Positions 28,006 to 36,731 of a stretch of DNA of 64,000 nucleotides are shown here, one piece after another (within the stretch, counting starts at the first letter, position 1; each line of letters starts with the position of its first letter). Source of the stretch: JBBRBB01 sp038206235. Lineage in GTDB: Bacteria > Bacteroidota > Bacteroidia > Chitinophagales > Chitinophagaceae. The translations under genes were made by a program, and so were the position numbers. The notes beneath the pieces are model-generated. The model searched no databases. It worked only from the letters and a program-made list of their open reading frames with translations, and had not been told where the DNA came from. The stretch is from positions 1-64,000 of the forward strand of contig JBBRBB010000010.1 in assembly GCA_038206235.1 (NCBI GenBank). Reading direction: 5' to 3'.

Positions 28006-29910
28006 ATGAAAAAGATTATTTTACTTACCGGTTTCAGCGTATTATTTTACTGTGTACATGCACAGGATTTAAAAGAAACAAAAGGAGTTGTGTGGCACGG
28101 ACAAAATGGTATTGAAGTAAGCCTGCAGCAAATTTTAGAAAAGCAGCAGTATATGGAAACGCATCACCTGCTGCAGCATTCCCGCTACCGCCGTGTAGAA
28201 GGCAACGAAAAAGAATATTTGCGTCAAAAGCAAAACAATCCTAATTCACCAAAAGTTGCCATTTATAAAGACCCTAATCTTGAAGAAACGCAGGGCCCGC
28301 AAAGTTCATACACCATTGCTCTTAGTTTTGATGCAGTGAAGCATGGTGATATTACACAAGGCTGGCTGCCACCAGATCCTATGGTAGCATGTGGCCCGAA
28401 ACAATTAATTGTATCGGTAAACGGACGGTTCAGAGTGTTTGATAAAAGCGGAAATATGCAGTATGATATTGATGCAGACGTATTCTTTCAAGATGTGCGG
28501 GGCGGCAGCAATGCAGTTGACCCAAGGATAAGATATGACGCTATTTCGAAGAGATGGTTTGTTTCGGCAATTACTATCATCGGTTCCAATAATCGTGTGC
28601 TGCTTGCAGTAAGCTCAAGTGCGGCACTTACACGGCAAACAACCTTTTACATAACGCAGTTTCAGCAAAACAAAGTAGGACCTTCACCCAATATTGATGA
28701 TGGTCTTTTTGCCGATTATGAAACTCTCGGTGTGGATGCGAATGCAGTGTATATAGGTTGCAATATGTTTAATGCAAGCTCTCATACTTCAGTCTTCGTT
28801 ATCAAAAAATCTGATTTAATTAATGGAACACTAACTGCTACTGCATTTCGCAATATTGGAAACTATACCTCTGGCGGACCGTGGACACCACAGGGCGTTT
28901 CAAGCTCTGACCCCAATGCTGCCGAAGGATATTTTATTGGTACTGATTATAATCAAACAGGTAAGCTGGTTGTTCGCCGTATATCTAATCCCGGCGGCAT
29001 TCCTTCCATATCGGGTAATTTGAATATTACAGTTCCTTCTACTTCATTTCCGCTTGATGTTCCTAATAAAAACGGGTATTCCCTTGCATCAGTTGATGCC
29101 AGGTTATTATTAGCTACTATCAACAAAAACAATATCACGGGAAAATATACTCTGTGGTGCTCTCATTCTATTGCAGTAAACAGTTCCGGTGTTGGAACTT
29201 CATTCGGTGACCGGGATGCAGTAAGATGGTACGAAATAGGAAACCTGACTACCACACCCACATTAGTGCAGGCAGGCACTTTATTCGATAATGCTGCTGC
29301 AACTCCCAAATATTTTTGGATGGGTACCATTAGCATGAATGGAAATGGCGATGCACTTATATCCTGTTCTGTTTCTGCAAACAATATTGGTGCTAATGGC
29401 GCTGTTGCTGCGCATTATGCTGCAGCAGGCGGTGGAACTACTTCTGCTCCTCTTGCTACCACTAATAATCAAACCGGTTATTTTGGCTACCGCTGGGGCG
29501 ATTATTCTGCTTCTGTAGTAGACCCTAATGATAATAGTACATTCTGGGCCTGTCATGAATATATAATGAATGGTGATTACGTGGTAAAGATTGCAAAAGT
29601 GATTGTAGCCAATTCACCACAGTCATCATCAAATACAATGGCTGTGCAGTCATTACCGAAATGGCTCGTAAATATAGCTCCCAATCCGGCTACCAATAAT
29701 TTGCATGTAACATTAAGTGAAGCTGTAAATGAAAATCTGTATGCTTCTGTTACTGATTTGTATGGAATAAAATTTTCTGAAAAAATAATTCAGCAAGGCA
29801 CTAATGAATGGAATGAAGATATAATTAAACTAAAACATGGTTTTTATTTTATGAGTGTTACCACAAAAGATGGCTCATATAAACAATCTGTTCAGTTTGA
29901 AAAGAAGTAA
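28006..29910 (+). CDS. Secreted T9SS type A sorting domain protein, beta-propeller-like
   Basis: I start at 28006, where a signal peptide begins (MKKIILLTGFSVLFYCVHAQ); an ATG at 27856 adds 50 unlikely hydrophobic residues. The 634-residue protein has a C-terminal sorting domain (APNPATNNLHVTLSEAVNEN through KLKHGFYFMSVTTKDG and KQSVQFEKK), which sends it through the T9SS to the surface or medium. The central part (DPRIRYDAISKRWFVSAITI; WGDYSASVVDPNDNSTFWA) resembles the partial protein at the right window edge, so they are paralogs. No enzyme motif is recognised. Confidence 0.85.
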   Translation: MKKIILLTGFSVLFYCVHAQDLKETKGVVWHGQNGIEVSLQQILEKQQYMETHHLLQHSRYRRVEGNEKEYLRQKQNNPNSPKVAIYKDPNLEETQGPQSSYTIALSFDAVKHGDITQGWLPPDPMVACGPKQLIVSVNGRFRVFDKSGNMQYDIDADVFFQDVRGGSNAVDPRIRYDAISKRWFVSAITIIGSNNRVLLAVSSSAALTRQTTFYITQFQQNKVGPSPNIDDGLFADYETLGVDANAVYIGCNMFNASSHTSVFVIKKSDLINGTLTATAFRNIGNYTSGGPWTPQGVSSSDPNAAEGYFIGTDYNQTGKLVVRRISNPGGIPSISGNLNITVPSTSFPLDVPNKNGYSLASVDARLLLATINKNNITGKYTLWCSHSIAVNSSGVGTSFGDRDAVRWYEIGNLTTTPTLVQAGTLFDNAAATPKYFWMGTISMNGNGDALISCSVSANNIGANGAVAAHYAAAGGGTTSAPLATTNNQTGYFGYRWGDYSASVVDPNDNSTFWACHEYIMNGDYVVKIAKVIVANSPQSSSNTMAVQSLPKWLVNIAPNPATNNLHVTLSEAVNENLYASVTDLYGIKFSEKIIQQGTNEWNEDIIKLKHGFYFMSVTTKDGSYKQSVQFEKK

Positions 29911-29931
29911 GCAAACGCAAATAAATTACAG

Positions 29932-29962
29932 GCCGTTTCAAATTTTTGAAGCGGCTTTTTTA
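29932..29962 (+). terminator. Rho-independent terminator
   Basis: GCCGTTTCA and TGAAGCGGC form a stem (one G-T pair) around an AT loop, followed by TTTTTTATT. It lies 21 bp after the T9SS cargo stop codon and ends that transcript before anmK. Confidence 0.85.
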
Positions 29963-30018
29963 TTGCATAATAAATTTCGCTACCTGCAATTTCACATCTT
30001 TGCCTGCAAATATTATTC

Positions 30019-31164
30019 ATGGTATATAGTGTAATAGGATTAATGAGCGGCTCTTCTTTAGATGGTCTGGATATTGTTTTTACTGAGTTGGAAGAGAACG
30101 CCGGCAAATGGAGTTTTCAAATACAGGCATCAACTTGCTTTTCTTATAATAAAGAGTGGCCGCAAAAACTGCAACACGCAAAAGATCTGCATGCACGCGA
30201 ATATTTATTGCTGCATAATGAATACGGCGAATGGCTTGGCGAAAAAATAAATGAGTTTATCACTGCAAATAATCTTGAATATAAAGTGCAGTTAATTGCT
30301 TCGCATGGGCATACAGTTTTTCATGCACCAGAAAAAAAGATGACTGCACAATTAGGTAATGGTGCTGTTATCGCTGCCATTACAGGAATAAATGTGGTAA
30401 GTGAATTAAGAGCTTTGGATATTGCTTTCGGCGGGCAGGGTGCACCCATAGTTCCAATGGGCGAAAAACTTTTATGGAATGATGTTGATTACTTTTTGAA
30501 TATTGGCGGCATTGCAAATTTATCTTGCCAAAATGCAAATGAATTTATTGCTTTCGATGTGTGCCCCGCAAACAGAATTTTAAATATGCTGGCGCAAGAA
30601 GTAGGAAAAGAATATGATGAAGATGGAAACATGGCAGCGTCAGGGAATATTAATCAAAATTTACTTGATGAATTAAACAGTCTGGATTATTACCGGCAAT
30701 CCTACCCCAAATCACTTGCAAATGAATTTGGAACTGATATTATTTTTCCCATCATCCAATCTTATCCTCTTAGCATATCTGATGCACTGCGAACATACTC
30801 GGAGCATATTACAATACAGATTGTAAATGCTTTTACCAATTGCCAACTGCCCCGCCTGCCCGCCCGGATGACCTGGTCGGACGGGAATGACGCAGTCGGG
30901 CAGGCAACTGCCAACTGTCAACTGATGATAACCGGCGGAGGTGCTTTTAATGCATTTCTTATAGAAAGAGTAAAAATTTTATTAGATGATTTAAGGATTG
31001 ATATTGTTGTATCCTCAGATGAAATAATAAAATATAAAGAAGCGTTGATAATGGCGCTATTAGGAGTGTTGCGCTGGAGAGAAGAATATACAGTGATGAA
31101 AAGCGTAACGGGAGCTACAAGAAACAGTATTGGCGGAGTAGTGTGGATGGGGCAGGAAGCATGA
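30019..31164 (+). CDS. anmK: Anhydro-N-acetylmuramic acid kinase, with a repeat-derived insertion
   Basis: The 381-residue kinase recycles cell-wall 1,6-anhydroMurNAc to MurNAc-6-phosphate. The ATP site GLMSGSSLDGLD (residues 7-18), SHGHTVFH, the catalytic-Asp region LRALDIAFGGQGAPIVP, NIGGIANLS and the C-terminal ITGGGAFN are present. Between QIVNAF and ITGGGAFN an extra segment of about 29 residues (274-302; LPRLPARMTWSDGNDAVGQA) is read in frame from a heptamer array holding a palindrome (30838-30925). The insertion sits just before the conserved GGG loop, so it might affect activity. The frame is kept. Confidence 0.9.
   Translation: MVYSVIGLMSGSSLDGLDIVFTELEENAGKWSFQIQASTCFSYNKEWPQKLQHAKDLHAREYLLLHNEYGEWLGEKINEFITANNLEYKVQLIASHGHTVFHAPEKKMTAQLGNGAVIAAITGINVVSELRALDIAFGGQGAPIVPMGEKLLWNDVDYFLNIGGIANLSCQNANEFIAFDVCPANRILNMLAQEVGKEYDEDGNMAASGNINQNLLDELNSLDYYRQSYPKSLANEFGTDIIFPIIQSYPLSISDALRTYSEHITIQIVNAFTNCQLPRLPARMTWSDGNDAVGQATANCQLMITGGGAFNAFLIERVKILLDDLRIDIVVSSDEIIKYKEALIMALLGVLRWREEYTVMKSVTGATRNSIGGVVWMGQEA
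30838..30925. repeat. Heptamer array with embedded palindrome inside anmK
   Basis: CCAATTG/CCAACTG units are interrupted by a block with terminal inverted repeats GCCTGCCCG (30854-30862) and CGGGCAGGC (30897-30905) plus an inner CCCG/CGGG pair, then CAACTGC, CAACTGT, CAACTG units resume. The block is GC-rich compared with its surroundings. It looks like a small palindromic element inserted in a heptamer array. Confidence 0.8.
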
Positions 31165-31165
31165 A

Positions 31166-31235
31166 CCGTTTCTCGTTTCTCGTTTCTCGTTTATTGTTTC
31201 TCGTTTTTCGCCTACCCCGACAAGGGCAAGTTCTC
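31166..31235. repeat. GTTTCTC heptamer array at the end of anmK
   Basis: Several GTTTCTC units with variants start two bases after the anmK stop and are interrupted by a GC-rich stretch (31210-31230, CCTACCCCGACAAGGGCAAG) before another TTCTCG unit. The arrangement copies that in anmK: an array with a GC-rich insert. The unit is the same as at 5693-5725. Confidence 0.8.
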
Positions 31236-31283
31236 GTTGGGTTTACTTATGGCTTGAACCTAATTTTTTTTGGCAACACTTTT

Positions 31284-31712
31284 ATGAGAAATATTCTTTT
31301 AATAATTTTTTTAGTTGTTGTTTCCACATCGTGCAACAGCAAGGCAGCAAAATTTGATAAGGAGACTTATGAGGAGCATAAGAAAAATATTCAGCAAAAA
31401 GAAAAAACAGAGCCGCTCGCATTCTTAAGTGTTACAGCAGATGATAAAAAAAATTTAACCGGCAAAATGGTGGTAACATGCACCATCACTAATAATGCTG
31501 CCATAACAGCTTATAAAAACATTCGTTTAAAAATGCTTTGTTACAACGAAAATAAAAGAGCAGAAGAACATGAAGATGTTATTAAAAATGTGATTTTTCC
31601 CCCAACAAGCATGAAAGCGAAACTTAAATATCGCTTACCCAAAGGCACAGGCAGCATTGAGGTTTCTGTGATGAGTGCAGCTATTGCAGTTAAAGCTAAC
31701 ACTAAGCCATAA
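31284..31712 (+). CDS. Small lipoprotein of unknown function
   Basis: Start 31284 gives a 142-residue protein with lipoprotein signal MRNILLIIFLVVVSTSC; upstream ATGs read through the GTTTCTC array and are unlikely. The mature part (CNSKAAKFDKETYEEHKKNI and LTGKMVVTCTITNNAAITAY) suggests a small immunoglobulin-like beta domain. No family recognised. Its stop codon (31710-31712) abuts the stop of the convergent adenine deaminase gene (31713-31715) with no spacer. Confidence 0.75.
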   Translation: MRNILLIIFLVVVSTSCNSKAAKFDKETYEEHKKNIQQKEKTEPLAFLSVTADDKKNLTGKMVVTCTITNNAAITAYKNIRLKMLCYNENKRAEEHEDVIKNVIFPPTSMKAKLKYRLPKGTGSIEVSVMSAAIAVKANTKP

Positions 31713-33374
31713 TCACGAAACAAAAGTAAAACTGTCTCCGTCAAATAATCCTTTATCACTAAGCTTTATGTGAGGAATAACCAGCAGGGCCATAAAGCTA
31801 AGAGTCATAAAAGGTGCAGATAAATTGGAACCTAAACTTTTAGCCATTTTATCTATCGAGGTGTAAGCTTCAGCAACTTTATATCCATCTTCACTGCTCA
31901 TTAAGCCGCCAACAGGTAAGGGCAAAACAGCAGCCCCCTGTATATCTCCTCTTTCAGGCGAGACTTTTACGCAACTTACTCCGCCATTGTTTTTAATAAC
32001 AAGGTTTACAGCGTGTGCAATACTTTCATCATCCGCACCCACTGCAATAATATTGTGGCTGTCGTGTGCAACGGATGAAGCAAGGGCGCCACTTTTCAAT
32101 CCAAAATTTTTTATAAAGGCTTTAGAGACAGGAGCATTAAAATACCGGTTTATCACTACGATTTTTAAAATATCATTCTTTATATCACTCACTATATTTC
32201 CATTTTTCACTAATGGTTTTGCGAAAAATTTATTTGTGATAAGCTGCCCGTCGAATGCCTCAATTACAACAATTTCATTTTTATCAGTAGCTGGAATAAT
32301 TAAATCTTTTGCAGTTATTTCATCGCAATTGAATTGGTTGATTATATCATTTACCTGCGGAGATTTGATAAGAGATTTCCCTTTTTCTGCAACTAAATTT
32401 CCGTTTATAAAAGTTTGCAATACGTTGAAATTTTTAAGATTTTCAACCACAATAAAATCGGCTGCATCACGAGTGCGCAGCATACCAACATCTAAATTGT
32501 AATGAACAACCGGGGTAATACAGGCAGCCTGCAACACTTTAAAAACATCAATTCCCTTTGCAACTGCTCTTGCGCAAAGCAGATTTATGTGGCCTTGTAC
32601 AAGACTATCAGGATGCTTGTCATCACTGCAAAACATCATCATATCATCATAATCATTCAGCAAATCTATCAGCGCTTCAAAATTTTTTGCAGCGCTTCCT
32701 TCCCTTATAATAATCTTCATTCCATATTGTAATTTCTCCAGCGCCTCTTCTTTGGTAAAGCATTCATGGTCTGTGCTAATTCCGGCGGCTATATATTTTT
32801 TTGCATCCTTTCCGCGAAGTCCCGGGGCATGACCGTCAACCGGTTTTTGTGCTGCATGAGCGGCTGCAATTTTTTTCATCACTTCCTCATCGCCTGATAA
32901 AACGCCTGGAAAATTCATCATTTCACTTAAATATTTTATCTCATTTTTCTCTAATAATTTTTTTATTTCAATACTATTTAATGAAGCGCCTGCTGTTTCA
33001 AAACCTGTAGCAGGCACACAACTGGGTGCGCCGAAATTAAATTTGAAAGGAACTTGTTTTCCATTTTCAATCATAAACTCAATGCCATTAATACCACAAA
33101 CATTGGCAATTTCATGTGGGTCGCTTACAGTAGAAACGGTTCCATGAACAACTGCTAACCGTGCAAACTCTGCCGGTACCAGCATACTGCTTTCAATATG
33201 TACATGTGCATCAATAAAGCCGGGTAAAATAAAATTTTGGAATTCGGGAGACTGACCTTTACTTTTTGAAATTGATTTTATTATTCCTTTTTCAACGGTA
33301 ATAACAGCAGAGTAGATTTGTTTATCAAGAATGTCAACTAATTTTCCGGATATGGAAAATGAACTGCCTGCCAT
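31713..33374 (-). CDS. ade: Adenine deaminase
   Basis: The 553-residue amidohydrolase-superfamily enzyme converts adenine to hypoxanthine. The metal site PGFIDAHVHIESSMLVP, SDPHEIANV, the HAPGL motif (DGHAPGLRGK) and the C-terminal catalytic region (SVAHDSHNIIAVGADDESIA) are all present. The length matches the AdeC family. It is the only gene in its minus-strand unit; upstream lies the 453-bp spacer before trmD's 3' end. Confidence 0.95.
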   Translation of the reverse strand: MAGSSFSISGKLVDILDKQIYSAVITVEKGIIKSISKSKGQSPEFQNFILPGFIDAHVHIESSMLVPAEFARLAVVHGTVSTVSDPHEIANVCGINGIEFMIENGKQVPFKFNFGAPSCVPATGFETAGASLNSIEIKKLLEKNEIKYLSEMMNFPGVLSGDEEVMKKIAAAHAAQKPVDGHAPGLRGKDAKKYIAAGISTDHECFTKEEALEKLQYGMKIIIREGSAAKNFEALIDLLNDYDDMMMFCSDDKHPDSLVQGHINLLCARAVAKGIDVFKVLQAACITPVVHYNLDVGMLRTRDAADFIVVENLKNFNVLQTFINGNLVAEKGKSLIKSPQVNDIINQFNCDEITAKDLIIPATDKNEIVVIEAFDGQLITNKFFAKPLVKNGNIVSDIKNDILKIVVINRYFNAPVSKAFIKNFGLKSGALASSVAHDSHNIIAVGADDESIAHAVNLVIKNNGGVSCVKVSPERGDIQGAAVLPLPVGGLMSSEDGYKVAEAYTSIDKMAKSLGSNLSAPFMTLSFMALLVIPHIKLSDKGLFDGDSFTFVS

Positions 33375-33487
33375 ATTTTAAATTTCGATTGAAGTTAACG
33401 GGAAGTAATTTTAGTATGCAAAAAAATCAATAAAAAAATTTACACCTCTTGCTTTGGAAAAAAATTAAAACTAATGGATCGAAAATA

Positions 33488-33521
33488 GTAAAAAGAAAAA
33501 GACTGCTTACAGTGGAAGCAG
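33488..33521 (-). terminator. Rho-independent terminator on the minus strand
   Basis: Read on the minus strand, CTGCTT-(7 nt)-AAGCAG (33503-33521) is followed by TCTTTTTCTTTTT. It lies 310 bp beyond trmD, so it may end the trmD transcript or a small unseen RNA in the spacer. Confidence 0.6.
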
Positions 33522-33631
33522 CCTTTTGTAGTGTTTTTCATGGGTCAAAGTTTCTCGTTGGTTAAATTTGTTTAAAGGAGATTGGATTTTAAAATGGAGC
33601 AACAAATTCTGTGTGCAACATTAAACACAAA

Positions 33632-33651
33632 TCTGGATAACCTGTGGATAA
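33632..33651. promoter_or_regulatory. DnaA-box-like pair in the ade/trmD spacer
   Basis: A perfect consensus DnaA box TGTGGATAA (33643-33651) follows, 11 bp on, a one-mismatch copy TCTGGATAA (33632-33640); a third related TCTGGATAC lies near 33694. The rest of the 453-bp spacer 33375-33827 is AT-rich and holds no credible gene. Confidence 0.45.
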
Positions 33652-33827
33652 ATATGTTTAATCAATACTCTGAAGAGACATTTATTGCCTTATCTGGATA
33701 CCCATGAACATTCAAGAACGTTATTTATTACTTATAAAAGATGTATTCGCCGGTTATATTAGGCAGAAAACCCAACATAACTCTTCAAAAAAAATTTATT
33801 CAGATATAAATAGGTTGAGTAGCTATT

Positions 33828-34508
33828 TTATTCTTTGCTCAACAAGTCCGGTCTTTTTTTCTCTGTTAATATCATTGATTGTTCATAGCGCCATGCTTCA
33901 ATTTTTTTTGGGTCTCCGCTTAAGAGCACATCCGGAACTTTCCATGTTCTAAATTCTGCCGGACGGGTATAAACCGGCGGAGCCAGCAAATCGTCCTGGA
34001 AAGAATCTGACAACGCAGAAGTTTCATTATTTAGCACTCCGGGAATTAAACGTCCCACTGCATCGGCAATAACGGCTGCAGCTAATTCGCCGCCGCTTAA
34101 AACATAATCGCCAATAGAAATTTCTTTGGTGATGAAGTGGTCGCGTATTCGCTGGTCAATTCCTTTATAATGGCCGCAAATAAGCAAAAGGTTTTTTTTG
34201 AGAGAAAGAATATTCGCTGTTTTTTGGTTGAAGAGTTCTCCGTCGGGGGTTAGATAAATTATTTCATCGTAAACAGTTTTTTTTTGTAACTGTTCAATGG
34301 CGCTGGCTAATGGCTGGCATAAGATTACCATACCGGCGCCGCCTCCATATTGATAATCATCAACCTGGCCATATTCATTTATCGCCCATTGCCTAAGGTC
34401 ATGGATTCTTATTTCAAGCAATCCCTTCTGCTGTGCTCTTTTTATTATACTGTGATTAAAAAAACTTTCAAGCAATTGGGGAAGAACTGTAAGAATATCT
34501 ATGCGCAT
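33828..34508 (-). CDS. trmD: tRNA (guanine(37)-N1)-methyltransferase
   Basis: The 226-residue SPOUT enzyme methylates G37 of tRNAs that read CNN codons. The N terminus MRIDILTVLPQLLESFFNHS, QYGGGAGMVI, the trefoil-knot SAM site LLICGHYKGIDQRI and ISIGDYVLSGGELAAAV are standard. It is not next to rplS or rimM, which often neighbour trmD. Spacers on both sides carry DnaA-box-like sequences. Confidence 0.95.
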   Translation of the reverse strand: MRIDILTVLPQLLESFFNHSIIKRAQQKGLLEIRIHDLRQWAINEYGQVDDYQYGGGAGMVILCQPLASAIEQLQKKTVYDEIIYLTPDGELFNQKTANILSLKKNLLLICGHYKGIDQRIRDHFITKEISIGDYVLSGGELAAAVIADAVGRLIPGVLNNETSALSDSFQDDLLAPPVYTRPAEFRTWKVPDVLLSGDPKKIEAWRYEQSMILTEKKRPDLLSKE

Positions 34509-34652
34509 AAGTTTACTGTTGGATATTTAATGTTTAAAGGTTAAAGGGTTTAGATGCCTAAATGATGTTGACTTTTATAAATTAATATTACTACTATTAT
34601 TACTTTTTTTCTTTTTTGTTACTTTTTTCTTTTTTACAATCCCTATTCATTT

Positions 34653-34661
34653 TGTGGATAA
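34653..34661. promoter_or_regulatory. DnaA-box consensus next to an AT-rich tract
   Basis: A perfect TGTGGATAA sits next to a 90-bp AT-rich tract (34565-34650) with TATTACTACTATTATTAC and T-rich runs. On the minus strand the triplets read TAATAATAGTAGTAA, similar to a DnaA-trio (inference). A TTATTCACA at 34715 lies in the transposase remnant and may be coincidence. Confidence 0.4.
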
Positions 34662-34665
34662 CATT

Positions 34666-34813
34666 TCAACCAAGTTTGTAAATCACAACTTTAGGTCGTT
34701 TTGCTTTTGAAAGTTTATTCACAGATTCTTCAAAGCTGGCCGAAGCTATTTGTTTTGGCAGGCGCCAGTGTGGTCTGCTGTTGTTATACAAATTTATAGT
34801 CCTGTTCAATTCC
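34666..34813 (-). pseudogene. Transposase (IS3/rve-type) C-terminal remnant
   Basis: The minus strand reads ELNRTINLYNNSRPHWRLP followed by about 30 residues to a TGA stop at 34666-34668. The LYNN-RPH motif is the typical end of an IS3-family integrase-core transposase. Only about 49 codons remain, and no terminal inverted repeats were found. It abuts the end of the amidohydrolase pseudogene, in another frame, which suggests that the element inserted into that gene and was then mostly lost. Confidence 0.65.
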
Positions 34814-34814
34814 T

Positions 34815-35623
34815 TTCAATACTGTACCACCTGATGCAATCATGGTGCACATCCCAATCGGTGCCAAAAGCAAGCAGGGTTTTATTATCAAACAAAGTTC
34901 TGAAAGCATAAGTACGGCTGATGCGGTCGCTGTCTATGCGCTTGTATGTCCATCTGCCATCGTCTATGGCATGATAGGGCTGCTTAGAAGCAATTACATG
35001 AAGCTAAGAAAATTTAGTCAATCCTTCTTTTGAAAAATGCTGTGCGTGCTCAATGCGAAAGCGCTGATTATTCATTCCATGTTTTTCTTCTGCTTCCTGA
35101 TAACAACTCAATATAAAATCATTCGCCCTGTCGCCGATTGCATGAATGGTTACATGCAGATGCGCTTACTCTGGCTGCAATATCCATTTATGCATCAGTG
35201 TGGCGTGTACCGCCCTGCGCTCAGGTCCAAGTTGCCGCCAAGAATCCATCTGCCTGCAGACAATGTTGCCGCATATTTTTTTAATAGCTGAATAAATTCT
35301 TTTTTGGATGATGCATTGCGCAAATCAACGCTGGCAAGGTTTGCACCGGAGGAAAGAAAATGTACATGACAATCAATAGAACCGGGAATAACTAATTTTT
35401 GATTCAGGTTTATCAGCTGCGTTTTTGAATTTTGATACGGTACATAATCATTTCCTGCATATAAAATTAAATTATCTTTAATCGCAAGGGATTTAGCCCA
35501 TGGATTTGTTGAATCTCCTATCCAGATTTTTGCATTAAAATAAATTTTTTCTGCAAATTTTTGCTGACTGAAAAGTGTGGGCAACGAGAAGAAAAACTAA
35601 GGACGCGAAAAATATTTTTTCAT
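34815..35623 (-). pseudogene. Amidohydrolase (YtcJ-like) pseudogene with stops and internal deletion
   Basis: The N-terminal part reads MKKYFSRP, TAG, then FFFSLPTLFSQQKFAEKIYF and KLVIPGSIDCHVHFLSSGAN, the metal-binding His-x-His of family-3 amidohydrolases. The C-terminal part reads HVTIHAIGDRANDFILSCYQ, FRIEHAQHFSKEGLTKFS, TAG, then LHVIASKQPYHAIDDGRW and LLAFGTDWDVHHD. Between them roughly 200 residues of the expected ~550 are missing. There are thus two in-frame TAG stops, a deletion and a lost 3' end next to the transposase remnant. The gene is dead. Confidence 0.85.
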
Positions 35624-35777
35624 TAGTTATATTTTTTTTGTTTCAAACTTAGTTCAATTCATATTCTGCAGATGAAAGGATCCTGCTCTAAGCGCATAGG
35701 TGCCAAGTTAAGGTTTGAAAAAATATAATGAAACTAAAGCTGAATAAGCTTTATAGCCATTGTGAGATTCATGTGCC

Positions 35778-35797
35778 GTCCCGATAGCTATCGGGAC
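35778..35797. repeat. Perfect 20-bp palindrome
   Basis: GTCCCGATAGCTATCGGGAC is a perfect palindrome in the otherwise gene-free 35624-36042 spacer. A second, imperfect hairpin (CCCC-x2-GCC-TTT-GGC-x-GGG type) lies at 35953-35972. Both look like small repeated extragenic palindromes. No gene is visible in this spacer. Confidence 0.7.
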
Positions 35798-36042
35798 AAA
35801 ATATGGATAGAAATAAAGAGCTATAAATAAAGCAGCGTGCAAGAAATCAGGCAACTTCTTTTTTCTACAAATATTAAATCCCTACAGGACTTTCCGAGAC
35901 ATCAAAATAAAAATTACCTTGACGCCTATGCGCTCTAAGCGGGACGAACACACCCCACGCCTTTGGCGGGGCAGGCACAAAGAACTAAAGCAGGTATCAA
36001 AATGAAACTACAATTTGTTAGTGAGCACTCCTTGTAGAAATG

Positions 36043-36082
36043 AATAAAATAAAAAAGTCCCGCTCATGTGTTGCAGGACTTT
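36043..36082 (-). terminator. Rho-independent terminator of the RRM gene
   Basis: On the minus strand AAAGTCC-(15 nt)-GGACTTT is followed by TTTTATTTTATT. It lies 28 bp after the RRM protein's stop codon. Confidence 0.8.
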
Positions 36083-36109
36083 AAAAAGTTTGATAGGTTG
36101 TTTTGCAGA

Positions 36110-36517
36110 TTAATACCTGTTGTATCCGCCGCCGCCGCCGCCTTCGCTGCGATTACGGTTGTATCCGCCGCCGCCGCCGCCACCGCGGTCACGGTTGTAT
36201 CCGCCGCCGCCGCCTTTGTTGTATCCGCCGCCGCCAAAACTTTTCTTTTTGTAACCGCCGCCTTCTCCTTCCTTGCGGGGAGCAGACTCGTTTACAACAA
36301 TTTTGCGGCCGGTAACGTCTGAGTCATTCAACTGCGCAATTGCTTCGCGGGCTGCGGTATCGTCGCTCATTTCAACGAAGCCAAAACCCTTGCTGCGATT
36401 GTTGTTGAATTTGTCAGTTACTACCTTGGCAGAAACTACTTCTCCGTAAGGTGAAAAAAGATTGTACAGGTCGTCATTGGTAATACTCCAATTCAGGTTT
36501 CCAACGTAAATGTTCAT
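36110..36517 (-). CDS. Glycine-rich RRM RNA-binding protein
   Basis: The 135-residue protein has one RNA recognition motif (residues 1-80) with RNP2 IYVGNL (3-8) and RNP1 KGFGFVEM (43-50), then a basic linker and a tail of GGGGYNR/GGGGGYNRD repeats (about 90-135). Such bacterial Gly-rich RRM proteins resemble cold-inducible RNA chaperones of cyanobacteria and plants. The low-complexity tail is likely to be disordered. It has its own promoter-like sequence and terminator, and an apparent 5' leader of about 100 nt. Confidence 0.93.
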   Translation of the reverse strand: MNIYVGNLNWSITNDDLYNLFSPYGEVVSAKVVTDKFNNNRSKGFGFVEMSDDTAAREAIAQLNDSDVTGRKIVVNESAPRKEGEGGGYKKKSFGGGGYNKGGGGGYNRDRGGGGGGGYNRNRSEGGGGGGYNRY

Positions 36518-36628
36518 TTTTAAAAAATTTGGTTAAAGAAAAAACCTATGAAAACAGTAGACCAAAAAACCGGAAGCTTATCCAAAACGTTCAGGAGATA
36601 TGGAGGAACTGTAACCATCAGGACGCCA

Positions 36629-36657
36629 CAAAAGTAATATATTTATTAATGCAACAA
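36629..36657 (-). promoter_or_regulatory. Bacteroidetes-type promoter for the RRM gene
   Basis: Reading the minus strand, TTG (36655-36657) is followed after 18 nt by TACTTTTG (36629-36636), matching -33 TTG / -7 TAnnTTTG. Transcription would start near 36622, which leaves about 105 nt of leader before the ATG, long enough for post-transcriptional control. Confidence 0.5.
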
Positions 36658-36731
36658 ATTAATTTTACTATACAGAGACTAACAGTTGTTGGTTTGAAAG
36701 TTTGGAGAATAAAAAATGCAAATAACCATTC

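Noticed and set aside
31143..31283. Earlier start for the small lipoprotein
   Set aside because: The added residues are translated from the GTTTCTC array and overlap the end of anmK; the start at 31284 gives a proper lipoprotein signal.
33704..33952. 82-codon plus-strand frame
   Set aside because: Its second half is antisense to trmD and the first half has no recognisable protein character.
36068..36322. Plus-strand Ala/Arg-rich open frames
   Set aside because: They are the complement of the glycine-rich tail of the RRM gene; the repeats keep several frames open.
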